Positions 13,011-27,404 of a stretch of DNA of 64,000 nucleotides are shown here, piece after piece. The first letter of the stretch is position 1. Each line of letters begins with the position of its first letter. A program made the position numbers and the translations under genes. A model generated the notes under the pieces. That model was not told where the DNA came from. It saw nothing but the letters and a program-made list of their open reading frames with translations, and ran no database searches. The stretch is from Lates calcarifer (Eukaryota; Chordata; Actinopteri; Centropomidae): the NCBI RefSeq assembly GCF_001640805.2, contig NC_066847.1:22993504-23057503 (forward strand), in the 5' to 3' direction.

Positions 13011-16000
13011 CAATGATGCATTGTGACAAGGCTTCCAGCAGGAAATGTGAACTCTACAGATGAGAAGTAGCATTTGAATTTTTTTGTGGATTACTACGGA
13101 TTCTAAAAGTCCTTTTTTGCCCTATACTGTGTGCTGCTTCTACACTGAGTCTTTCACACTCTCTTTCATAGGTCCTAACTCACTCTGCCTATCTTAATAG
13201 GTAATAGGCAACAGAGAGGAGTGCCCATGATGATATAAGCATTTCTGAGGATATGCGTCAAAAAAGCTCCTTCAGGAAGGTCTCACCCTTGACAGACACA
13301 TAAATCTTTCTTTTCTCTCAGAATTATTTGTGGATAAAAGGTGTAATTCTTCTGTTTACCCTGTATCTTTGAACTGTTTGAGGCTTTCACTCGTGTGTAA
13401 TACTGCACGCCCATCACAGAACTAGGAAGCAATCATGGCCTACTTATTTGCTTGTTTAGTTGCAATTTATCATAATTTGAGCAGAGTTTTGAATACTGTA
13501 AATAAACTATTCTATTATACAACCATAGCATTATGATGTCAATTAAGTTCAACAAAGTTTTTTTGGGGGGTTTTTTTTACAGCCGACCTTTGGCAAATAT
13601 GTGTGACAACTTAATCATTATCCTGCTGTGTTTCCCTGCCTCGAGTGTATTTGTCACACACAACACCTCAGGCAGAAATTGTGTTATTTTGATGAAGGAA
13701 ATAACTGCTCCATTCTGGTATTTTCAAAATTCGTAAATTTGGGGACTGATGCTCATTGTTGTGACATTACAGTATTAAAAAATGACTTTGGCAAGCCCAG
13801 GGGGAAATTACAGCCTCAGCTCAAACACAACAAAGAGACATGTTTGGCACTGATACAATACAGTGACTTAAAACAATTTAGGAAAAGTTGTGGGCTCTGA
13901 TTGGTGCCCGCTGGTATGTGGCTTAAAGCTATGGACTTTTGCGCAAGTTCCAGTAAATGATGGCAGCTCCAGCAGTATGAGTGTGCATGCTGCAGCTGAC
14001 CGTGAGGTCGTCGGATGAAAGCTGTCTCTGCAGACTGGGTGAACACCCTTAATTTAATTTGTCCATATACTATGTGCCAAAAACAACATAATGATCTAAT
14101 GGAATTTCTATTCTTATTCTATGTAATGGTTCGTTCTCTCATCTATCCCTCAGTTTTTTTCTGTCTCACTCTTTTTTTAAAATATATTATACAGTTAAAA
14201 TAAAATAATAAAATGTAGACCATAAATCTAAAATGGAAAATACTGCATTAGTAATGGGGGACACCAGCCACACCGACAAAAACAAACTTGAAGAATGTTG
14301 TTTTATTGTTTTGTTATGTTGAGCACAATTATTTATGATGATGTGTTATGAGCAGAATAATAAGCCCTACTGATTTCCTCTTATCACCCACAGCATTAGC
14401 AGCTGTTTTATTTCTCCACATATCACCTTGTATTAATTATGACGTCAGCACAGCGTCAAGATGGGGGAAATTGTAGCCACTGTGGTGGTTTTCACATGCT
14501 CTCGGCGAGCCACTGCAGTTTGACATGTGTGTTCACCCCATCCTCCTCTGTGAGTTACAGCTTCCTAGGAGACAAAATAAGTTGCTCAAATGGATTGAGA
14601 CCAAGGAGAATTTGAGTGCTAAAGGTGACACAACACTGTGTGGGCCTGTACTTCTGCTTCCCATTTGTCATAGATCAAACAAAACGTGCACCCCAACATG
14701 TGTGCCAGCTGAAACTGTTCCTCCTTTCTGATATCAGGGAGGGAGGCACAGACAGGGTGGGGGAGGACAAGCTAATTGAAAACAGACATGAGGGGAAGTG
14801 ATGTTTGGCTTCGTCAGACTTTTGGTTGGCTCCCAGAGTTTTTTTTTCTCCTTTTTCTTCTTTCCCTGACTCATTAAGGCTGTGTAACCGAAACTGATTT
14901 ATTCTTCTAAATCACGTCACAGAAATCACATCGGGTAGTCCATATATTGAGCATAATATCCATTGTAGGGATGGTGTGATTAGAGACCAAATCCAAGTTA
15001 TCACTGTGAAATCTAATGAGTAATATTAAAGCTGTTCTTGAGGAAACCCAGACACTTTTACTCATGTGAGAAAACCCAAGCTACAGTTGTTTCACCACCG
15101 TAAGTCTTGACTCACTGACCGTCTGGCAGATAGTAAGGCAGATGGTGTGGGCTGTGTAGTGGTCAGATGTGTTTCCTGATGTTGACGGTGGTCATCTAGT
15201 CAACATCTACTGGTTTAATATCCTTCTCAACTTTTGAACAAGAGCTTAGTGACAGTTGTGACAACAGATAAAATCATATACATAGATTAAGACTGCCCTA
15301 AGTGAGCATAATATTCTTGACAAGTCGTTACCTGTCGTCTTTCGATTGCACTTCCAAGAAACAACTCTCAATTAACATGTTGATATATGATGCAGGTAAC
15401 GGCTCCACAGTGGTAGAATCAGTAACCGATCTTTTACTGATGTACAAGTGCATAAGTTTAATATGGTAATAAAATAATAAAATTCATTCACCCTGTGCTT
15501 TGGACCTATGATCTATGGACAAGAATAGCTGTTACCCTGATACCTGACTACTACATCTCTTTATATTTTTCTTACTGTGCTATATTCCTTTTTATTATAT
15601 TATATCATACTTTTAGCTACTATTTATCGTCCTTTCTCTGTTTAAATTGATCAGTATTGATCGGTAGTGTTGATCAGTCGTATATCAGCTCTTTTTTCCA
15701 AAATGTTGTCAAGCACTTTGAACTGCAATTTGTATGTGAATGCCATACAAAAAAAGTTTATTCAAATCATTATTATTACTAGGACTGTCTCAGGGTTCTG
15801 GCCAAATAAGACACAGCATCTTGTTTGTAATGACCACTTGTCAACAGCATAGTTGAGAACAGAAGGTAAATGTCCTTGTACAAATGTGTGCATCCAAGGA
15901 TTCATTATGATTCAATGTAAGCGATCTTTTTCATGCATATTTGCCATGACTGTTTATGGAATCTTTATTTTGAGTTGTGTTCCCATACACCTGCAATTAT

Positions 16001-17592
16001 TAGCCTAAAATTTCCACTGAGAAGCCTCCTCATCCACACCTTACATCAGAATGTGTAGATCCATCATCCTCAGCCCAGAAACGTAAAGATGACTGACCAA
16101 GGTGCACTTGACATTTGCAATAATACCCTTTGGGTGTTGATCTGTTTAGTCAAGAGTCACTTGATGTTTGTGCAACCAGCGAAACTTTATTTATGACAAT
16201 GTTTTTGTATTTAACATAAATATTACTTAATGTTTATTTAGTTTCATTCTATTGACTGTCAGTGGGATTGTTGCAGCACTGTTTCTCCTCTAACAACTTA
16301 GCAACAGCTTCACAGTTGTTTATTAGCTTGATAACATAGGGAGACAACACCCCCTCTGGACTTTTACTGCTCTTTAAAAGTTACATGGAAGAGTTCCACC
16401 CAAGATGTTATATAAAAATGTTTCCATGTAAAACAAAGATCACAGTTCCTCATAACTTGAAGGTGATTAGAAAACTTCCACCCAGTTCATTTAACTGCGG
16501 AGCTATCTCATTCACACATGCTCCTTACAACACATTGAGTATGAACTGAAATTTACATAATACATACTCTCTTCAAATCATACAACTAGAAACAGTGGAA
16601 TATTTTTCTATTGTGTTCCTTATACATTTTATTGCAACATATGCAACTGTTTGTGAAAGGATTAGGAACATAAAATGTATTTAACTTCTCCAGCATGTAA
16701 ATTAACTCACAACACAACATGCAAGAAATCATTAAAAAAAGAAAAAAGGGTGGTGGGTGGGAAACCTGTATTTTGATATAACATATATAATGGAAAATGT
16801 TTCTTTTTATAATTTTAAATCATAGTTGAAGTGCCAGTAGAGATGAACAGTGCTAATTTTAAGATTATTCTCTCGGCATTTTCTCTCTGTTGGCATTTAC
16901 ACTCTATGTGCAGTGACCTGAGATATACAGTTATGCTCTTCACACTCATTTATTATCAATGAAAGGTTGACAGTACCCCAAGTCTATACAACTGAATATC
17001 ATTTTGTGTGAGGCTGTGTCCTACTATGAAAAATATCATTATAAATTATTAACTTAGCCATAAAGATAGCATCATTATCACAACGGATGGAGCTGTGTGA
17101 ACCAGTGGAAACTGAGATATGACCTATCTAAATGTATGGAGAAACTTTTATTCTTCTCTTCAGATTCTTTTTTTTTTATCCTAGATGTCTTTGTACCCAA
17201 ATCTGTGTCTTTATATTGCACTGGGAGTCACCTAGCCTGACCCCTGCCTTAAGTCTTATCAGCACAGTCTTGTAAAAGTTGTGACTACCACATAGCTGTC
17301 CTGGTGATGTTTGCAACTATGCTAATGCTAACTCAGAACTTCATATTTTTTTCACAATTTTATTAGTTACTTAAAGTGGGTGTATATTTAAGATGCTGGT
17401 GTGAAGCATCAAAATTTATTTGACGGTGTGTTGCATTTTTCATTGTAATTAGTGTGTTACTTGTATACTGTGTTATGTAACTGTGGGTCTTTTTTTGCCA
17501 TAGAACTGATTTATTGTCAGATTTTTTTTTCTCTGTAAATAACGTGATTTTGATCAAAAGAAAACAGAACTGTGCATGTTAGAAAAAAATAT

Positions 17593-17598
17593 TTTATT
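17593..17598 (-). terminator. has1: Possible has1 polyadenylation signal
   Basis: AATAAA read on the minus strand about 1.0 kb past the has1 stop codon. The interval between is AT-rich and contains no other gene, consistent with a long 3' UTR. An earlier signal could be used instead. Confidence 0.35.
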
Positions 17599-18612
17599 TT
17601 TCATCTCTTCACAAGTTCCCAAAACCATCAGTTTGTTCACATTTTCAGACAATTACAAGCCATCATAACATGTGTATTGTTTAGAAAATATATATATATA
17701 TATATATAACTTGCATTTTTTCCATATTCTTCTGTAATACAATATTAAACAAAGTGCATCTTACAAAGTACAACCATACTTCACATATCAAGAGAGTAGG
17801 TATACAGCAACTAAATACAATACTTGACTCTATGCTTTGGTCCTCAGCCACTGTATCATTATCATTGTCTAGTTTTCTCAAAGAGGTACGGTATCTTTTT
17901 TCCCACAGCACAATACCACGACTGCAATTTTCTATATTTTCAAGTAAGTCTGCAAATGTTGCAGAAAGTGGCGTCCAGGATCCAGTGCAATAACAATAAC
18001 AGTGCTGAAGTAATGGTCACTAAAACTGGCACGGTGACGCATCCAGAAGTGGAGTTCTTTGTGTTGTTTATCTACATACACATACGTGGACATATCGTCT
18101 GAATGTTTTTAAAATACACAATCCTCATATTCCCTACCCCACACCCTTCGATAAAAAAAAGTCAACTAAATAGCTGTAATAGTTTTCCCAACTTTAGATA
18201 CCATGAATAAATATCTGATCCAAGGCTGTCTCTTCCATCATTATCTGACAAAGAGAACCTGAGAAGTGCATGGGCCCTAAAGCGCTCAGTACAGTTTCAT
18301 TTAAATGTGCAACAGCATCTCCATATGAATCAAACATTTGTCCTTATGTATTAGTGACATTTTTGTTTCTTGTTCCAAAATACTTTGGTAATATGGATGT
18401 CATCCATTTCATCAAAATTACCAATATCTATTCTCCCTTTTTTTCTTTATGTGTGTGTTTTTTGTTTTGTTTTTTGCTTGTCTAGCAGTTGCATGAAACA
18501 TCAGTTACTAAAACTTGAGGCAAAATAAATAAATGAAATCAAATGAATAAAATAAGGCAAATAGCTAAATTCAAATAAATCAACTACTTCTTCTTAGTCC
18601 TTCACTGGACAC

Positions 18613-20689
18613 CTACACACTCACTGAGTATTTATTTGCACGTCTCCTACATAACCTGCGGAACCATGCCCAGTAGAGGAACATCATAAGCAACCAGTAG
18701 CACATGTAGGCCACGCAGCCAAAGATAAGAAACTGAGTTTCCATTACCTTGGCTGCAGTTGACCAGTCCAGTTGACTCTCCTTGTATATTGTGTACCCAA
18801 GCCCACCTAATAAAATGGCTGCCCATACTGAGAGAGGGAGGAGCGGCATGTAGTTCCCCACAATCTTACGCCTACCTGATGTCCCCCAGCTGCTTTTGTT
18901 CATGGTGATAATGGCAAAATACTTAGCAGGCAGCAGGCTGGTCATGTACAGGACTGAGTAGAGGGACATAAACACCATTACAATGTCTCTGCGCAGGATG
19001 CAGGCATAAGCAGCTTTCACCAGCCCAATCAGCTGGATGCAGCACAGGATCCAGAGGATGTCCCACAGCGTGCCGGTCCAGAACAGCTGGATGATGGTGG
19101 CAGTGACAAAGAATGGGAAAATACCTGAGACAATGGACTCGTAGGTCATCCAGAGGTGGTGCTTGTGCCACCACATTGCATTGTAGAGCCACTCACGGAA
19201 GTAAGACTTCGTCCAGCGAGTCTGCTGGTTGAGCCAGCGGAGAAACTGGGCGGGTGTCTCTGTGTAGCATTTGGAGCGTGCTGTGTATCTAAAAAAATGG
19301 CAAAAAAAAAAAAAAAAAGATGTTTGAAACCTTCAATATTTGACATTGTAATATCAGCTGAGGTTTATGGTGTCCTGTGTAATAATAATCTTAAGAGGGT
19401 TCTTACTTTGTGGCGTAGCCCATGCTCAGCATTCGGTTGGTGAGATGTCTATCGTCACCAAATGTGCAGTGAGTTCCCAAAAACTTCTGATTGTACCAAG
19501 ACTCCAGAAACTGCTGGAGGAGATCATTCCTATACAGGCCTTCATGAAGCAATTCAAGAAACAAGTAACATTAGTTACAATAGACATTACATTACATTAG
19601 GACTACTGCTGCTCCTTCTTTGGGCCATTTGATCACAGAGATTTCTTTGCTTACCCAGAGGCCCACTTATGCAGGACACACAGTTGAAGAAGGATTGGCA
19701 GGACCTCTCAATGTTGAAAGCCATCCAGTACCTCAGACTGCTCATGAAGCTGATGTACGAGTCTTTCAGGTTGAGGATCATCACGTCTCCACCCACGGCA
19801 CCATACCTGGGGTTACTCTCCAGCACTTTACACAGCTCCACTGTGGCCAGAGGGTCCAGCTTAGTGTCTGAGTCACACACCTGGGGAAGGAGAACAAAAT
19901 ATGTGTCATTGAAGTTGTGCAACAATCTAAATTTCTTTTTTTAAAACGATGTTAAGTCTTTAGGAATATGAAGGAGAGAATAGAAATAGATACCTGTATA
20001 TAGTCAACTGATGATCCAAGTGCTTTAAATGCTGTGTACATCACCTCCCTCTTGCCACCCCATTTTTGCATGATGCACACGCACCTCTTGCTCTGGATCA
20101 AGCGCTCTACCTCTTTTCGCTGTGGATCCTCTCCTATAACATAATCAGCATCCCCCCCTGGACCCATTTCTGAGGCCATTTCCACATCCTGCTGGGCCTG
20201 CGTGGGATCCCACGTGTGGTAGTTGTTCTTCCACACATAAAAGCCAGGATCCTGGTCCATGAACACCTCCCTGAACATGTCCATCATATATCGGTCATCA
20301 TCTGAGTTCCCGTCCACCACCATGATGATACGCAGAAGCTCAGGAGGATACCTGAGAGCCCTGATGGAGTTGAGGCACTCTCTGAGATAGGCAGGGTCCT
20401 CCTGGAAGGCCGATATAGTGAAGCCGATCTTTTTGGTAAAGGTGCACGGTTTTGAGTAGGCCTTCATTCGCCGGTGTTCGATGAAGGCGAACAAGCTCTG
20501 GACCAAGACGTGGAGAGAGAGGAGTAGTCCATAAAAGCCAAAGGAGATGATTCCATACATGGAGGTCACCAGTTGGAAACCCTCAACGTAGGCCCAGACC
20601 ATCACACCCAGGACCAGCAGGGCAAAGAGGAAAGTGAGGATGGCGCGGATTATTGAGCCCAGCTTCTTCAATATAGGTTTTAGCTCCAT
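18613..20689 (-). CDS. has1: Hyaluronan synthase 1
   Basis: Plasma-membrane family-2 glycosyltransferase that polymerises UDP-GlcUA and UDP-GlcNAc into hyaluronan and extrudes it. Coding exons on minus: 20689-19994, 19880-19655, 19539-19407 and 19288-18613, all with GT/AG ends; 1731 nt, 576 aa (human HAS1 is 578). N-terminal membrane helices (about 14-34 and 45-68) are followed by the catalytic domain: DGNSDDD (126-132), DSD (235-237), GDDRHL (335-340) and QQTRW (373-377), then C-terminal helices. The start ATG is the first one downstream of an acceptor at 20704-20703. HAS1 is preferred over HAS2/HAS3 because of linkage to spaca6 and FPR-like genes; the residues alone only establish the HAS family. 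No lesion is seen. Confidence 0.95.
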
Positions 20690-21598
20690 TGTGTTTCTGT
20701 ACCTTGTAGACATAAAGAGAGACCACATCTCAGTAATGTCTTGTACATGTGTAAAGGGTGGATTCCTACTGGTTCTGGTCAGACTAAAAATGTACACAGA
20801 CACTAATGGTGGTGCGGTCTGGAAAAAGGGTGCATTAAATGGAAAAAGCAGTTTTATGTGGATTGTTGTAAGACATGTTAACAAGCTATATGACTTGGAA
20901 AACAACACCGCTGTCAGTCTTACAAATGCATCAAACCCCACTGTATTATTTTTAAAAGTACCAAAACTGTAAAGCCAAGACTGTTTATCACTGACAACTC
21001 TGTCATACTGTGTAAAAACACATGTAACTGTTCAGCAGTAACACCTGACAAACAGAAGTGTGTCCAAATGTCTGTTACATAATTTATAATTTTTAACTTA
21101 TTTCATGTGCTTATTCTAATCATTTAATGATATTTAATCAAGATTATATTCTAAATAATCTTTTCTAAATTCTTTCATGTATAAATGTAAAACACTGCAG
21201 GTATCCCACGTTCCCACACAAATAATCAAAAATAATCAAATCTTTATAAAGTTGCTACATTAAGCCAGAAGTGCTATCTGTGTTTATCAGCTGACTAAAT
21301 TAAATTAAATAACTAAATAATAAATAGATAAAAGAGTAGCCTAAATGAATGAAAGTCTTACCGTTAGCAGAAATCTGAAATCTGTTTTTATTTACGTTCG
21401 TATCTTTTAAATCATTAATGATAAATTCCATGATTCTACAGGAAGCTTTTAGTTTTTTATTTAAATAACAAACTATTTCTCTATATTAACTGTATATTAA
21501 TATTTGGTAATATATTAGTTTATCAGTAATACAACAAAAACAAATAAACGTGACAGGAAAATTATTATTTTTTTTTTTTTTGTAATATTTCACCCTAC

Positions 21599-21692
21599 CT
21601 GATATCAAGTTCCCCTGGCTTTAAATTTGCGGAACATCCACTCGGTGTTTCTCTGTTCTGGCAACTTATCCTGAAGATTGTTGGCTTTATAC
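21599..21692 (-). promoter_or_regulatory. has1: Proposed has1 promoter and non-coding exon 1
   Basis: On the minus strand a TATA-like GTATAAAG (21692-21685) is followed by about 85 nt ending at a strong donor, ATCAG|GTAGGG (exon end at 21599). The next acceptor on this strand that leads into the has1 start codon is CTACAAG at 20703. A non-coding first exon is typical of HAS genes. The transcription start itself is inferred. Confidence 0.5.
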
Positions 21693-21699
21693 TTTACTA

Positions 21700-24457
21700 G
21701 GCTGAAGACGGGATGGAGCCACGTGCGCGCTTTTATGTGCTGGGACTTATCACTTTTCTGACTCAGCCGTGCGTCAGGAGCAAGGCGGTGGTCCCGTGGA
21801 CATCAGTTTGTGCTTTGTGTGTGTGTGTGTGTGTTTTATTTTTTTTATTTTTCCTTTACCATGGAGATGCTGTGCTTGTTGACCTCCTACACATGACTGG
21901 GAAGGATGTTCCCAAACTTTTCGTGGCAGGAGCATCGCACAGACACTGTACAGAGCGATCAGCCCTTTGGTTAAATGGATGTTTCGTCCATTATCTCCCC
22001 TCTTACTCCATTGTTACTGTTTTAACATTAACCAAAACCACACTTTTTTTTTCATTTCTATGTATTTCATTTTATTTATTTTTGTAATTTTATCATTTCT
22101 AATCCACTGGCTGTATCTCAGACATAAATCTTTGCGCAAATATTATTATAAAGGCGGTCCAGTCAATACCTGAGGAGTTTTGAAGAGGAAAGTTTATTCT
22201 GTTTTGGCAGAAACTGTGCGGGAATAGAACAGAATGTAGAGGCATTCAATCACATTAACCTTGAGGGAGAAAAAAAGATAAGAACACTCCTGCAATCAAA
22301 CTTGTACACAAGTTTGATGTTGCCCTCTGCTGGTTCCTATCTGATACTGCACAAGTCAGCAAAAGAAAAAGAAAAAACTAAAGGGTAGAAAGGTGATTGG
22401 GGGGGGGTGGGGGAATTTGGTCTTTGTAGTGGTGAAGTGTAATAGGAGAGAGGGGTCAAAGCCACAGAGTAAAAGGAAGGAAGTTTTGTCTCTGTTCCGT
22501 GCCACTAATCCCTGACTTCAAAAGACAAAAGCTGTCCCACATGGGTCTCTAAGTTGCTGCCACTGTCCTGACCTAACCATATGATTACATCCCTGTAGAG
22601 TTTCTTTACGGGGGGAAATCTGTTCACAAGGGTCCACACCCTTAGCCACAGGAGCTGGCCTGAGCCGTCAACACAGCTTCATGTCAGACCCAAATAGAAG
22701 CCGCCAGGCAGCTGATGTCATGTACGGTGAAATGGCTTGACTCACTGGATCTGTTATTATGTTGAGTATCTACATGAGATATTTGTGTTTGTGTTAATGT
22801 ACTTTTCGTCACTGTGCTGTAGATGATCTTATAGGTCTGTTATTTCCCTCTTATCAGGTTTTAGTATCTTCTTCTTACTATTATAATTATTATTTGTAGG
22901 TGGAGCATCTTGTTCTTATGCTGCTTGATGAGAATCATGGACTTTACTCTACTGCCTGTTAATGGTGAAATTCATTAGATTAATACAAATAATATGTTTT
23001 TTATGTGTCTGTATAGGGTATTTGATTGAATCTTTTCACATACCATTATTATTTTGTTAATATTAAGTCACACAGCTTGTTGGTTTTTTGCCTCTATTTC
23101 CTTTTATCGCTCCATTTGTATCAAGAGGTCACGGCTAATTAAACTGCTGGTTTCCTAACATGTCCCCGGCTGTGTCTGAGGGCTCGACTGCATAAGTCTG
23201 CAGCCACATCAAGCGGATGTACTGTAAAGGACACTGCAAGAGGATAAGGACTTCTTGCCGCCATCGCGCCGTGACTTCTAAGCAGCTCGTAAACGTGGTT
23301 TGTGGAATTCTGTCAGATTCAAAACACGGACATCTGTGTTGCCAGAATCAACATCCTGTCCGAGGCCATGTTTTCAAAAAAAAAAGAAAGAAAATGTGCA
23401 GCGCCCAGCATCCAGCATGCTTCATAGCAGTGAGAGCTATTTTTTGTGCACAAGCTCAGAAACCTCGTTAGGCCCCAGTCTTTACTCGGCGGTCAAGAAA
23501 ATGCCTGGTGACTCAGTCCTCTCTGCGCCACACCCGAGCAACCAAAATCCACTTAAATCATTTTGGGATTTTATGATTAAGTATTCTCATATGTGCACCT
23601 GATGCTGTTGGATTAGCTGTTTGTGCTCTTTCACACAGATGTTAACAGAGCAGTTTCCTTTGAAGCGATTCAGGAAGTTTACTTACTTCTTTGGTAGTGC
23701 AATAATTACCCACCTATGTATCCATGTTTCGCAAAACTGCAACATTAATACTCAGGTTGAACCAAGACATTGTGGAACTCCAGCTGTAATCTCATGCAGT
23801 TTTAAGGCATCAGAGATATATTTTTTCACTGGATAGTCAACTTTCTAAATATCACATATCTCACAGGGCTCCATACTCACTGATTATGGAGTGTGACCAG
23901 AGTGTGCCACATGCTTTACAATCTCAACCCACAGAGAGCAGTGTAGCAGCATTTTTTTGGTGATTTACTGTTGGCTGTTTGACTGAGGCATTCTTGAGCA
24001 AGAAGCGTGTCTGCCCATTTACTGTAAAGTCATTCTGAGTCAGAGTAAGCAGAGCCAAATATTTGTGAGGCAGTTTGACAATATATTACACTCTTAGATA
24101 TTTGGCATTTCTTATTGTACAGTCATCCTTACCAAAGTTATGAATTACAGCAGTGGCACAAGTGGCTTTTCAAACACATATACTTTTTGTTTTAGGCACT
24201 TGCAAAAAGCCTGCCTGTCATTTCACTCAAAATCTGGGTGAGAGTGAGAGTTTCTTATAAAAGCCGTCACTACAGTGTGTGTGGGAAGATGTGTAGTGAA
24301 AAGCAGGTGTTTCTCTTCACACAGGGTGTTATATTCTCGGATGTTTAACTTAAATGACACATTAATACGCCTGTACAAACCACACTGTACACACAGAGCA
24401 TCTCATAGTCGACTTTGCTGATGTTGCAGCGTATAAAGTCTTTAATATCTTTTCTGC
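21700..24457. other. Interval between has1 promoter and the trypsin gene
   Basis: I found no supported gene. A + reading frame starting at 21713 begins plausibly but runs into GT- and T-rich sequence, so I treat it as chance. A G-rich run lies near 22399-22414. The rest is ordinary AT-rich sequence. Confidence 0.45.
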
Positions 24458-25592
<1,135 letters not shown>

Positions 25593-25647
25593 GCTTTCTG
25601 TCTGTCTGGCCAGCAGATTAATGTGCCCTTAACCCCCTTAGTTTCAG

Positions 25648-25660
25648 GTATTTTAGTCCT
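25648..25660 (-). promoter_or_regulatory. TATA-like element of the trypsin-type gene
   Basis: Minus-strand GACTAAAATACC lies about 56-68 nt upstream of the start codon, a typical position for a tissue-specific protease promoter with a short 5' UTR. The match to TATA is imperfect. Confidence 0.35.
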
Positions 25661-26115
25661 CTTATCTCCCTTTTCTCAAGGTCTTCTATCGTCAGAGGTA
25701 CACCTCAAACACCAAACATGTGTTACATTTCCCTCGTGACACTGGGTTTTAATGTACAGTATTCAAGACATAAAAACACTGGGGCTCAATACTGTGAAAA
25801 CAGCTTGAGCGAGGAGACAATCTGAATTGCAAACACTGACATTTAGACTTTCACTCTGCCGATATGCTTATGCTTGACTTTTTTTTTTTTTTCCAGATTT
25901 TCTATAAGATTTTGAATTCTTCCATCCATTTAAGATCATAGCTCTTTGTAAGTTTGCAGTAGATTTATGATGCTGTCACATATTGGGTATTGCATGTGTA
26001 CTTCCTTCAGATGAACTACAAAGTGACAGTCATGTTTGGAGATGTTGAGTAAGACTTGGTGGGTGTAATTCATGTGGTTACTGATGCTGTGGGTAGGAGT
26101 AAGATGGTGCCATTT

Positions 26116-26488
26116 TTCTACAGAAATAAAAAGTAAAATGTCAAAAAAATAACAGCACCCGTAGGAATTTGCTGTTTTAATCTGTTTAGTCATATAAGAT
26201 ACCGGAATACAGAATACCTGCTTATCAGTATGCTGCTCTTTGGAAACATGTGGCTATGTTGCAACACATGATATGAAAGTGTTAATATTTTCACCTTTGT
26301 GTGAATGACAGTCCTTACGACTGTCATTCACACAGTCGTAAGGACCACATTCCTTATAATATAAGGAATGTGGTCAGAAGATGAAATACAGGTTCAGTTT
26401 CCTCTATGTTATCAGCAAAGTGCCACTTGTTAACACTGAAAGCATTTATTTCTTTCTTTGCTTTAATTAATGGTTACTATGTGCACAA
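26116..26488. repeat. Local host segment, copy 1
   Basis: Runs from ATTTTTCTACAGAAATAAAA through ACATGTGGCTATGTTGCAAC to GGTTACTATGTGCACAAA. It continues after a LINE insertion at about 27352-27391 (AAGAAAATAATAAATAAAAA and so on). Copy 2 (partial) is at 27637-27800 and copy 3 at 31206-31570. Copy 1 carries extra palindromic sequence that copy 3 lacks. Confidence 0.85.
26298..26375. repeat. Three overlapping perfect inverted repeats
   Basis: Hairpin 1: TGTGTGAATGACAGTC (26298-26313) pairs with 26319-26334 over a 5-nt loop. Hairpin 2: GTCCTTACGACTGT (26311-26324) pairs with 26332-26345 over a 7-nt loop. Hairpin 3: GACCACATTCCTTATA (26343-26358) pairs with 26360-26375 over a 1-nt centre. Each starts inside the end of the previous one. 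The homologous position in copy 3 (about 31383-31420) is shorter and not palindromic. Confidence 0.95.
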
Positions 26489-27351
26489 ATAAGAGTAGAA
26501 TGGGAGGCAGAGCCTTCAGTTATCAGGCTCCTCTACTGTGGAACCTTCTCCCAGCTTCAGTCCGGGAGGCAGACACCCTCTGTACCTTTCAGAGTGGGCT
26601 TAAAACTTTCCTCTTTGATAAAGCTTATAGTTAGGGGTGGCTCAGGCTTGAACCATCCCTTAGTTATGCTGCTATAGGCCTAGACTGCCGGGAGATCTCC
26701 CATGATGCACTGAGCTTCTCTCTCTCTCTCTCTCCACAGTATGGATTCATATCCCATAAACATGTTATTAACTCAATATCTCCCCTTTCCCGTAGTCGTG
26801 TGCTCTTCCCTCTCTCTCTCCTCTTCTGTGTCTTTCTGCAGGTATTTCTGCCTCTGGAGCTGTAGAGCCTGACTTGTGATGACAAGTTTCCTGCTGCTCC
26901 TACAACTCCACTCAACACCTGCTGCTATATATAGAAATTACATGTACTGTTATTAGCTGTATTGCTATGTTAGCAGCTATTACTTTAATTATCGCTACTA
27001 TCATTACCACTGCTGTATTACTGGCATCACCTTACAGTTTATATTATGCTACGTTCTTCTCTCGCTATTCTCTACCCCCTCTCCCCCTCTCTCTCTCCTT
27101 CTTAACCCAACCGGTCGAGGCAGATGGCCGCCCATCCTGAGTCTGGTTCTGCTCGAGGTTTCTGCCTCTTAAAAAGGAAGTTTTTCCTTGCCACAGTCGC
27201 CTAGTGCTTGCTCATGGTGGGAATTGTTGGGTCTCTCTCTGTAAATACTTATTTTAAAGAGTATGGTCTAGACCTGCTCTATATGAAAAGTGCCTTGAGA
27301 TGACCTTTGTTGTGATATGGCGCTATATAAATAAAATTGAATTGAATTGAA
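26489..27351 (+). mobile_element. 5'-truncated L2/CR1-like LINE 3' end
   Basis: Begins with the C-terminal coding tail of a LINE reverse-transcriptase ORF: in frame it reads LWNLLPASVREADTLCTFQ, then SGLKTFLFDKAYS and a stop near 26631. A 3' UTR follows with CT tracts, CTCGAGGTTTCTGCCTCTTA and TTGGCGCTATATAAAT-like sequence, ending in (ATTGA)n. It interrupts host segment copy 1, whose uninterrupted form is at 31520-31570, so the boundaries are well supported. Assignment to L2/CR1 rests on the tail sequence and terminal pentamer repeats and is provisional. Confidence 0.75.
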
Positions 27352-27404
27352 CTAAGAAAATAATAAATAAAAAAACATTTCAAGTTTCTCTGTTACAGCC
27401 CTAG

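Larger units (their letters stand above)
7560..17580. other. Gene-free interval between spaca6 and has1
   Basis: About 10 kb in which I see no supported coding exon or structural RNA. The short reading frames present have no recognisable motif and no consistent splice context. The interval holds simple repeats (CA-rich near 8900, CACCACC-rich near 10805-10840, several poly-A/T tracts) and one recognisable interspersed repeat near 11.4 kb. Being wedged between two convergently transcribed genes, it could contain regulatory DNA, but nothing in the sequence proves this. Confidence 0.5.

Noticed and set aside
20690..20941. Longer N-terminus for has1 reading upstream of the chosen ATG
   Set aside because: The extra sequence lies beyond an AG acceptor at 20704-20703, and hyaluronan synthases begin close to the first membrane helix.
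21713..22087. Reading frame starting with a signal-like hydrophobic N-terminus near the has1 promoter
   Set aside because: It runs into a (GT)n/T-rich stretch, has no splice partners and no family resemblance; it probably overlaps the has1 promoter region.
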